DNA of 60,406 nt from Basidiobolus meristosporus CBS 931.73 (taxonomy: Eukaryota; Basidiobolomycota; Basidiobolomycetes; Basidiobolales; Basidiobolaceae): positions 1 through 60,406 of the forward strand of contig MCFE01000542.1 of NCBI GenBank assembly GCA_002104905.1, given 5' to 3'. Position 1 is the first letter of the stretch; each line of letters begins with the position of its first letter. Both the position numbers and the translations under genes were made by a program. This document shows, piece after piece, positions 53,320 through 60,406 of the stretch. A model generated the notes under the pieces. The model was not told where the DNA came from. It saw only the letters and a list, made by a program, of their open reading frames with translations, and did not search any database.

Positions 53320-53924
53320 TTAAGCCCAGTCACAGAGGATGGAATCCTTAACAGTCTTGCAGACAGTACCAGGTGCACAGGCTTCGGTTACGAGTTTGCC
53401 ATTATTACAAACAGTGAATTCGACAGATTTTCCGGAGTCGACGCATTGGTAGGTGCCGTCGACACAAGAGGCTTGGTAGGTTTAGGAGCTTGTGTTTCGG
53501 CAACAGGAATGACTGTACTCGCTACAGTTACAATAGGGGTTTGGACGGGAGTAAACATGGTGGTGAAGGCACTGTTCATTGCATTTTGGGGCTCCTCAAC
53601 ATTCATGAGCTCGCTGAACAAGCCACAGACGGCTTCAGGTATGGCAGGCAACTCAGCCAAGGTAATATTGCAATTTCTAGCCAAGCACACTGTGCTTTGT
53701 TTTACGAAAGTGGTTGATAGTGGAGAGTCTGGTGCACAAAACATTTCAATAGATTCTAGGATGGAAGGATTGGCTTGGCCTTGATCATACTGGAACCAGG
53801 TCCTTAAACCAGCCTCCATCGCACAACCAGCTAAGCATTCGAATCGTTGTTCGATTTGATATTCGGAGGCGGAGGCTAGGACGGTGGTAAAGAGTCCAGC
53901 AAGTACTGTGGTAGAAAAGCGCAT
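53320..53924 (-). pseudogene. G6: short CFEM-like/CBM19 gene with a 1-nt frameshift before CBM19
   Basis: Paralogue of G5 (signal peptide MRFSTTVLAGLFTTVLASAS; Cys module with six cysteines, again lacking the third and fourth). The frame shifts near 53468-53473, where G5 reads CAAGAAGCTTTAG and G6 reads CAAGAGGCTTGG with one base fewer. Downstream the complete CBM19 is open in the shifted frame (GTYQCVDSGKS, FTVCNNG, GTVCKTVKDSILCDWA) to the stop at 53320. Start and stop frames differ by exactly one missing base. As written the product is 178 residues without CBM19. Confidence 0.8.
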
Positions 53925-53963
53925 GATTGTATTGAATAAATTGACCGTATGCTCGAGGTTTGG

Positions 53964-53971
53964 TATTTATG
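53964..53971 (-). promoter_or_regulatory. TATA-like box of G6
   Basis: CATAAATA on the minus strand, 40 bp upstream of the G6 ATG. Confidence 0.5.
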
Positions 53972-54202
53972 CTCATCATGCAGCATGATTACGCATCATT
54001 GTAGGATATTCAAAATGGCGGATAAGATTAGGCCGAGCTATCTCTTCTAAATGGCTCAACATTGATCAGAATTCCTACATATGCCTTATCACCCTATCGA
54101 TCATGCTAACGATTGTTACTTCCCTTCAAATTAAGCGACATAAGATAGGGTCGATTTATATGAGGATGTCATGACTATGGTACATTAGGGACTATTGGAA
54201 AT

Positions 54203-54803
54203 TTAGTGCGATGGACGATCGGTATCAACAACATTCACGTCCAACTCCTGCAACAAAGTTTGCATTTCTTTGCGGAGCACGGTGACTACTTGGGCCCACG
54301 AGCTAAACTCCTTCTCCTCCCCATATACTGAGCGTCGGTAAGGGAGGTTGGTGGTGGCGATTCCCGAGCTGGCCAGGTAATGGAACTGTCGACGAAGGCC
54401 AGCTTGAATATCCTTGAAAGATGGCCATAGATAAGGTGGATAAGGTGTCAGTACGTGGAGTTGGAACGCTGACCTGACGAGAAAATAGAGATTCACTAAC
54501 GTTCAGTAACTCCATGTATTGCGCCACGTAATGTTCGAAGGTTTGCCGCTTGTCTCCGAACTCCGAGCCCAGATCACTGTCGTCTGAAAGAATGGCTACG
54601 GTACGTCCAGCGGTTTCTAACAAACGGACAATTCTCTACAGTGAGGGAAGTTTGGGACGCACAAGCTCGATCAGTAAACGAATGTCGGTGGTCCCTCATA
54701 AAGTTTAAAGTACCGTTTCTATGACATGAAGATCAGCGATCCTGACTGCTGATTCTGATGTGTCTGGTGCTAGATCTTGATTGTTAATATTTTGGGCTTC
54801 CAT
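54203..54803 (-). CDS. MED11: Mediator subunit MED11
   Basis: Mediator head-module subunit for RNA polymerase II transcription. Three exons (54714-54803, 54501-54635, 54203-54412) with GT-AG introns of 78 and 88 bp encode about 144 residues. The N-terminal helix VRIADLHVIETRIVRLLETA, then GRTVAIL and the coiled segment QTFEHYVAQYMELLNDIQAG, LRRQFHYLASSGI, match the Med11 pattern of two antiparallel helices. Start ATG 54803 is the first in frame. It faces the PPT gene across 172 bp. Assignment rests on pattern recall rather than alignment. Confidence 0.72.
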
Positions 54804-54975
54804 TGTGTATCGAAGGTGGTCTATGGGATGGTCCGAAGTCCAAGAATACGGGGGGGGGAAGTGAGTTAACGAAATGATTAAAATTAAAGCTTGATCAGGT
54901 GCAGATTGACTAGGAAATTCATTGATTTGTTGGGCAAAAAGTCTTTTATTCTACACACAATCTTGGTGGTACTTC
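54804..54975. promoter_or_regulatory. Shared upstream region of MED11 and the PPT gene, with a G9 run
   Basis: 172 bp between divergent start codons. It contains an uninterrupted run of nine G at 54850-54858. No clear TATA. Confidence 0.4.
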
Positions 54976-55380
54976 ATGGAGCTCTTGGGCGGTTTGTCGG
55001 GAGAGAAGGGAGTGGGGGTGGATATTCAGCTACTGTCCGAACTGAATATCGAGAACGAGACCTTTTTGGAGCGGAACTTCACTCCCGCAGAATTGAACGA
55101 AGCTCAAGGTTCGCTCACGAAATTATGCGAAAAGTGGTGTGCCAAAGAGGCCACTATTAAGGCAGTTTCCAGCTTCTCCTTAGACACCGAGCCAGTTTGG
55201 GATCAAGGAGTAGGTGCTCCTCTCATTGGGATCGAGGTCCTTGCTGATGAAAGCGGGGTTTTGCAAGTGGACTTTTACGGGGATGCCAAAGAGGCCGTGA
55301 ATAAAGCCGGAGTAAGCCAGGTTTCGGTATCAGTGCAAAGCAATAATGAATACTCCATGGCAATAGCTACGGCTCAGTAG
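54976..55380 (+). CDS. Stand-alone FAS-type phosphopantetheinyl transferase domain
   Basis: 134 residues from ATG 54976 (MELLGGLSGEKGVGVDIQLL). It matches the C-terminal PPT domain of fungal fatty acid synthase alpha chains: GVGVD, ENETFLERNFTPAEL, WCAKEATIKA (the catalytic W-x-x-KEA), and the C-terminal GVSQVSVSVQSNNEYSMAIA. The domain normally loads phosphopantetheine onto the FAS acyl carrier domain. Here no ketosynthase or other FAS domain lies upstream, because MED11 starts 172 bp away. So it is either a separate PPTase gene or a detached FAS tail. The frame is intact. Confidence 0.78.
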   Translation: MELLGGLSGEKGVGVDIQLLSELNIENETFLERNFTPAELNEAQGSLTKLCEKWCAKEATIKAVSSFSLDTEPVWDQGVGAPLIGIEVLADESGVLQVDFYGDAKEAVNKAGVSQVSVSVQSNNEYSMAIATAQ

Positions 55381-55457
55381 AAGTTTATTATAATAAAATG
55401 GATTTACAAGACAATGAAAAAGTATATGAACCACAATATACAAGCGTTTGGAAGAGC

Positions 55458-55999
55458 TCAATGTCTGGAGACCTTCACGGCAATGGGGACTAAACAGATC
55501 CGGTTAATCACATGTATACGCAGACAAACCACGAGTTGACTTACCAACAATCACAATCAATATCACCAAGAATATCACGAACATGATCACTCGCATCTTC
55601 AAACTCTTCAACCACATTTGCTTGCGAACCTGATTGGCTCTTCGGTGGAATCGTCTCGATCCTGACTCCAGCTCATCTAACATCAACATGATCTTAGTAA
55701 GGGTTGACTAGAGGCTTAGCATTGTGCCATTGTTTACCTGCTCTGTAGTTTAGATGCTCCAGTTTCTCGCCACGGTCCATAACATTGCTGACGTTTTCTT
55801 GCATGATATTCACTACCTCGTCCACCTGTTGATGAACCATGGCAGCGTGATCATTTGAAGACCCTTTGTTGAGGGGAACTGCTTCGTAAGTCCTGGGCGA
55901 CTGTAAGCAAATATGACAATGGCAATAACAATAGAGAAGTAGCTTACATTGTGTGCAAGGGTGGTACAGATTTGCTGGCACCAAAAGTTCTTTGGGCAT
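55458..55999 (-). CDS. R-SNARE of the Snc/VAMP (synaptobrevin) type
   Basis: Exocytic and endosomal vesicle SNARE. Well-supported exons are 55738-55900, 55545-55676 and 55458-55489, with introns of 61 and 55 bp. They encode the SNARE helix (QQVDEVVNIMQENVSNVMDR, GEKLEHLNYRADELESGSRR) with the zero-layer Arg in MDRGEKL, then RANQVRKQMWLKSLKMRV and a single membrane anchor (FVIFLVILIVIVVPIAVKV) close to yeast Snc1/2. The first exon probably starts at ATG 55999 (MPKELLVPAN), but its splice donor is unresolved: GTAAGC at 55949-55944 is the best donor but needs an acceptor at GAAGCAG. About 115-130 residues. Confidence 0.85.
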
Positions 56000-56155
56000 C
56001 TTTATATTAGTTGAAAACTGGATAAATCTTTAATCCATTTGTAGGTTTACAACACGACTCAATCAAAACGATCAACAATGACGCAATGAAATGAAACAGA
56101 TTATATATTGTATGGTTTGATGAATAATGAACTTCTATAATATACAGCGACGGGA

Positions 56156-59100
56156 TTACTGATAGTCGGAAATAGGCGGGCACGAGCAGACTAGGTTACG
56201 GTCACCATATGCATCATCGATTCTCGAGACGCTAGGCCAGAACTTCCGTTCTCTCAACCAGCCCTTGGGATAGGCAGCTTGCTCGCGAGAGTACGGTTGC
56301 TTCCACTCATCAGCCATTAGGCGATCAAGTGTGTGGGGTGAATTCTTTAGAATGTTCTGCTGCTTGGGTTGTTTGCCCTCTTCAATTTCTCGGATTTCCT
56401 CCCGGATGGATATCATGGCATCGCAGAAGCGATCGAGCTCTGCCTTGGATTCGGACTCGGTGGGTTCGATCATAAGTGTGTTGGCAACAGGCCAGGACAT
56501 TGTCGGTGAATGGAAGCCGTAATCCTGGAGACGTTTGGCCACATCGATCGCCTCAACTCCTGCGGTGGCGCCGAAGGGACGGATGTCGAGGATAAACTCG
56601 TGAGCACACATGCCATTTTCGTTGGTGTAGAGAACCTTGTAGTGATCCTGGAGACGACTTCTCATGTAGTTGGCATTGAGGATGGCTTGTTGCGTGGCCT
56701 CAGTAATTCCCTTTCCACCCATCATCTTGATGTAGGCCCAAGAAATCGGGAGGATACTGGCTGAGCCAAAAGGTGCGGCCGAAATTGGGCCAATGGCCTT
56801 TTCCCCGCCAGTCTTGACCAAGGGATGGCCAGGAAGGAAGGGAGCCAGGTGTGCCTTGACACCAATGGGGCCCATACCTGGTCCACCTCCTCCATGTGGG
56901 ATACAGAAGGTCTTGTGCAAGTTCAAATGGCACACATCCGCTCCGATCTCCCCTGGGGAGCAAAGTCCGATCTGAGCATTCATGTTCGCTCCATCCATGT
57001 ACACTTGGCCACCGTTGTTGTGAATGATGTCACAGAGATCCTTGATGCCGTCTTCGAATACACCAAAGGTGGAGGGGTAAGTAACCATCACAGCCGAGAG
57101 TTGATCCTTGTGCTTCTCAGCCTTCGCCTTCAGATCGTCGAGATCCAAGTTTCCGTTAGGCTTGCAGTTGACAATCACGACCTTCATACCAGCCATGGCA
57201 GCTGAGGCTGGGTTGGTACCGTGTGCCGAGATGGGAATCAGACATACGTTACGCTGGCCCTCGCCACGCGACTCGTGGAAGGCCTTGATGGTACGTAGAC
57301 CAGCATACTCACCCTGAGCACCACTATTGGGTTGAAGGGAAACCTCGTCAAATCCAGTGACCACGGCCAAATCTTGGGCCAGCTCGTCGAGCATGATTTT
57401 GTAACCTTCAACTTGGTCAGCAGGAGCAAAAGGATGGATGTTCCCGAATTCGGGCCAAGTGACTGGAACCATCTCAGTGGTCGCATTCAACTTCATGGTG
57501 CACGATCCGAGTGGAATCATGGAGTGGGTGAGGGAGAGATCCTTCGACTGCAGGTGGTGGATGTACCGGAGCATCTCAGTTTCCGAGTGATAGCTATGGA
57601 AGACCTGGTGTTCTAGGTACTTCGAGGTACGAGCCAAGTTGCTTGGGAAGCTTTGTGCTGGCTTGCTCTCGCTCACTCCGAGTTCAGATGCGAGAACAGA
57701 GACATCTGGAACTGACCCATCCTTGCTGAAAACCTTCAGAAGGTCTTCCAGATCCCTACGAGTAACGGTCTCATCCAGAGTGATACCAACGGTAGATTCA
57801 TCGATGTGACGGAAGTTGATTCCGTTGTCCGCTGCCTTCTTGATCACAGACTCAGAGCCACCGGTGACATTGATAGTGAGAGTATCGAAGAAGGTGTCGT
57901 TCTGGATGGTATGGCCAGCCTTGCGGATACCTTCAGAGAGGATGGTGGTGAGGTTGTGAATTCTCTGGGCGATCTGCTTGATCCCTTCTGGACCATGGTA
58001 TACAGCATACATAGCTGCCATGTTAGCCAACAGCGCCTGAGCTGTACAGATGTTTGAGGTGGCCTTCTCGCGACGAATATGTTGCTCACGTGTTTGAAGA
58101 GCTAGTCGAAGCGCCTTCTTACCGGCAGCATCCTTCGAGACGCCCACGATACGGCCTGGCATTCTTCTGGCGTTATCTTTGGTGCAGGCAAAGAAAGCGG
58201 CATGGGGCCCACCATAGCCGAGTGGAACCCCGAAACGCTGACTGTTACCGAGAACAATATCTGCTCCGAATTCACCAGGTGGCTTGAGCATGGTCAAGGC
58301 GAGTAGGTCGGTAGCACAGACCACTTGGCCACCCAATTGGTGAATCCTATCGGTGAATCCTTGGTAATCAATAACGATACCGTCGTTGGCAGGATACTGA
58401 ATCAGCACACCGGAGAGATCCTTCTGAGCCCCTTCGAAGTCGTAGGTCTTGTAGTTACCAACGACAACGTTGATTCCAAATCCTTCGGCGCGAGTTTTCA
58501 ACACCTCGATGGTCTGTGGATGACAGTTTTCGTCTACGAAGAAGGTCTTCTTTTTGTTTCGGCTAGCGGTGTAGCACATGACCATGGCTTCGCCGGCAGC
58601 AGTGCCTTCATCGAGCAAAGAGGCATTAGCGATCTCCATGCCAGTCAAGTCAGCGACCATGGTTTGATAATTGAGAAGGGATTCCAGTCGACCCTGGGAA
58701 ATCTCGGCTTGATACGGGGTGTACTGAGTATACCACGCGGGGTTTTCCATCACGTTTCTAAGGATAACGTTAGGAACCACAGTGTCAGTGTATCCCATAC
58801 CGATGTATGAGCGATAGACCTTATTCTTGGAAGCAATATCCTTCAAGCGCTTGAGAAGCTCTCTTTCCGGGTACCCGTTATCCAAAGCGAGCGCCTTGGC
58901 GGCACGGATAGAGGAAGGAACAGTCTTTGCAATAAGGTCATCCACTGATTTGACACCAATGGTCTTCAACATGGAGTCCACGGCCTTCTCACCCGACCCA
59001 TTGTGGCGGCGAGGGAAAGAGTCCAAAGGAGCAAACACATCCTTGGCGGGTGGTTTGGCGGTGTGTAAAAATCGGGTGGCAAAACGAGGGGCAACGGAGG

Positions 59101-59203
59101 GCTTCGGAAGTGCTCTAACGACCAAGGGAGTTGCAAAGGACTTCAAAGTGACGGTGGTCCTGGACGTCAGCAAGCGAGCGGCTACACGGACGCTACAAGC
59201 CAT
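56156..59203 (-). CDS. GCV2: Glycine dehydrogenase (decarboxylating), P-protein
   Basis: PLP enzyme of the mitochondrial glycine cleavage system that decarboxylates glycine and passes the aminomethyl group to H-protein. 1,015 residues, intronless, full family length. The N-terminus ([20 protein letters not shown]) is a mitochondrial presequence. Two homologous halves are present: N-terminal [20 protein letters not shown] and [10 protein letters not shown]-terminal [30 protein letters not shown] and the PLP-lysine motif [20 protein letters not shown] (Lys near residue 764). The frame is intact. Confidence 0.97.
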   Translation of the reverse strand: MACSVRVAARLLTSRTTVTLKSFATPLVVRALPKPSVAPRFATRFLHTAKPPAKDVFAPLDSFPRRHNGSGEKAVDSMLKTIGVKSVDDLIAKTVPSSIRAAKALALDNGYPERELLKRLKDIASKNKVYRSYIGMGYTDTVVPNVILRNVMENPAWYTQYTPYQAEISQGRLESLLNYQTMVADLTGMEIANASLLDEGTAAGEAMVMCYTASRNKKKTFFVDENCHPQTIEVLKTRAEGFGINVVVGNYKTYDFEGAQKDLSGVLIQYPANDGIVIDYQGFTDRIHQLGGQVVCATDLLALTMLKPPGEFGADIVLGNSQRFGVPLGYGGPHAAFFACTKDNARRMPGRIVGVSKDAAGKKALRLALQTREQHIRREKATSNICTAQALLANMAAMYAVYHGPEGIKQIAQRIHNLTTILSEGIRKAGHTIQNDTFFDTLTINVTGGSESVIKKAADNGINFRHIDESTVGITLDETVTRRDLEDLLKVFSKDGSVPDVSVLASELGVSESKPAQSFPSNLARTSKYLEHQVFHSYHSETEMLRYIHHLQSKDLSLTHSMIPLGSCTMKLNATTEMVPVTWPEFGNIHPFAPADQVEGYKIMLDELAQDLAVVTGFDEVSLQPNSGAQGEYAGLRTIKAFHESRGEGQRNVCLIPISAHGTNPASAAMAGMKVVIVNCKPNGNLDLDDLKAKAEKHKDQLSAVMVTYPSTFGVFEDGIKDLCDIIHNNGGQVYMDGANMNAQIGLCSPGEIGADVCHLNLHKTFCIPHGGGGPGMGPIGVKAHLAPFLPGHPLVKTGGEKAIGPISAAPFGSASILPISWAYIKMMGGKGITEATQQAILNANYMRSRLQDHYKVLYTNENGMCAHEFILDIRPFGATAGVEAIDVAKRLQDYGFHSPTMSWPVANTLMIEPTESESKAELDRFCDAMISIREEIREIEEGKQPKQQNILKNSPHTLDRLMADEWKQPYSREQAAYPKGWLRERKFWPSVSRIDDAYGDRNLVCSCPPISDYQ

Positions 59204-60001
59204 TTTCCTAAAATCAGGGTGATTGGATTAATCCTGGACCGAAGATAAGTGATAATCAGTAGATTACTTACGAGATAAAAGGTTGCTACGGGCTTGGGGG
59301 CTCCTCCCCCTTAGACGCACACAATAAATACAATCTTAATTCCACTGAGTAAAAGTACCAAGAATTTTTATTTATCTTTTGTTATTAAATCTCGACTTTA
59401 CATCCTTTTGAGTCACACCTGTAACATCAATCAACCGAATGCATTCAGGCATCATCATTGGTTGTGAGTGTTAAGCCAGCCAGTAATAGTTAATACTCCC
59501 ATATCTGGACCAGTGTCAGGATTATCTTCGTGTCATCTCGTAGAAGTAATCTCTCTTACTATAAGGAACTCCGAGAGACAGCCACAATCGTCAGTTTATA
59601 CATGGAGTTTTGTCGAGCACCACCGGAATTCTGAAAGTTGCCGATTTGGTGTAACTTTCCCACCTTCTGTCAAACCAATTCTTCGTTTTTCAGCAGATTC
59701 CTTATTGCTTGTAAGAGTGGATTTAGCAAGTCCTGTTTCACCACTTAAACGGGAAGTTAAACTTATCTGCATAGACTGTGCATAGCCAATCTCCATCGAA
59801 ATGTAAACAAATTTTGAAGTCAACACAGATGCTGTTTATTGGACGTGGATGTTTTTGGGTAAAAATCAGGTAGTGCTCAATGTTGATACGGGTGTAGTTC
59901 TTCAACGCGCAGCCACAACATTGTAGTATACTTTCGCGTTCTACTAGTCAACATTCGTATCTCCCAATCCACACAAGATCTTCTTCCCTCACGGCCTATA
60001 G
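59204..60001. other. No gene recognised; shared 5' region of GCV2 and SMC1
   Basis: About 0.8 kb between divergent starts. Short open frames only. Confidence 0.45.
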
Positions 60002-60406
60002 ATGGGGAAACTAATACGTTTGGAGTTGGAGAACTTTAAATCCTACAAAGGACGCCAGTTGATTGGCCCCTTTTACACCTTCACCTCGGTCATCGGTCCT
60101 AATGGAGCAGGTAAACTTTTCCTTTCTTCTTCCTCCCAAGTATCAACGCTGATTTATCCTCCTTTTCTTTCCCTTGATCCAGGTAAATCCAACCTTATGG
60201 ATGCCATCAGTTTCGTGCTTTGGTGTGAAGTCGTCCCAGCTTCGTTCTTCTCAACTCAAAGACCTGATTTACAGAGGAAGAACGCTAAGAAAGGATGAAT
60301 CGATGGAAGAGTCTACCCAGGAGGAGGGTCCATGCCCACAAAAGCTTTCGTCACCGCCGTCTACGAGGATGACAGCAAGCAAGAGATCAGGTTCACTCGT
60401 ACCATC
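60002..60406 (+). CDS. SMC1: Cohesin subunit SMC1, N-terminal part, with two apparent 1-nt indels
   Basis: SMC ATPase of cohesin; the gene runs off the window. Exon 1, 60002-60110 ([20 protein letters not shown], then the Walker A start GPNGAG); intron 60111-60182; exon 2 from 60183 ([12 protein letters not shown]). After SFVL the frame must shift by one extra T in 60219-60221 to continue as [20 protein letters not shown], the standard SMC1 sequence. It must shift again near 60333-60344 to reach [23 protein letters not shown]1 is essential, so two frame breaks within about 120 bp look like consensus errors rather than a dead gene. Confidence 0.85.

Overview
The window is fungal nuclear DNA. 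The evidence is short GT-AG introns (44-110 bp, 19 of them in the valyl-tRNA synthetase gene), a MED11 gene, a fungal fatty-acid-synthase-type phosphopantetheinyl transferase domain, an Snc-type R-SNARE, and a family of secreted proteins that join eight-cysteine CFEM-like modules to a C-terminal CBM19 chitin-binding module. The sequence alone does not place the fungus more precisely.

Layout. 1-12.1 kb is an RNA-gene and retrotransposon zone: three tRNA-Leu(CAG) genes, two tRNA-Arg(CCG) genes, two near-identical U3 snoRNA genes, and LTR elements that begin 9-11 bp upstream of tRNA 5' ends. One of these is a full-length Ty3/gypsy element (6450-11551) with LTRs that look identical and a single in-frame UGA between gag and pol. 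12.4-19.0 kb holds three intron-containing housekeeping genes: MRT4-like (-), TTC1-like (+) and valyl-tRNA synthetase (+). 19.2-53.9 kb is a minus-strand array of six paralogous CFEM-like/CBM19 wall-protein genes plus remnants, called G1-G6 here. It is split at 36.4-46.6 kb by a pile-up of Ty1/copia elements that includes one young full-length copy (37999-42682) nested in an older one. 54.2-60.4 kb returns to housekeeping genes: MED11 (-), a stand-alone FAS-type PPT domain (+), an Snc-type R-SNARE (-), glycine dehydrogenase P-protein (-) and the start of cohesin SMC1 (+).

How it fits together. The G1-G6 proteins share a signal peptide, one or more cysteine modules, a Ser/Thr/His/Glu-rich stalk (absent in G5 and G6) and a terminal CBM19. 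This is the layout expected of secreted, O-glycosylated, chitin-binding surface proteins. All six have a TATA-like box 40-56 bp upstream of the ATG. The array has grown by tandem duplication: a decayed copy of the last valyl-tRNA synthetase exon lies between G1 and G2. It has also grown by in-frame repeat expansion: G2 carries a repeat of exactly 1,074 bp. Three of the six genes are broken by small indels. Single-base indels also occur in SMC1 and in the young copia element, so consensus errors must be excluded before these genes are called pseudogenes.
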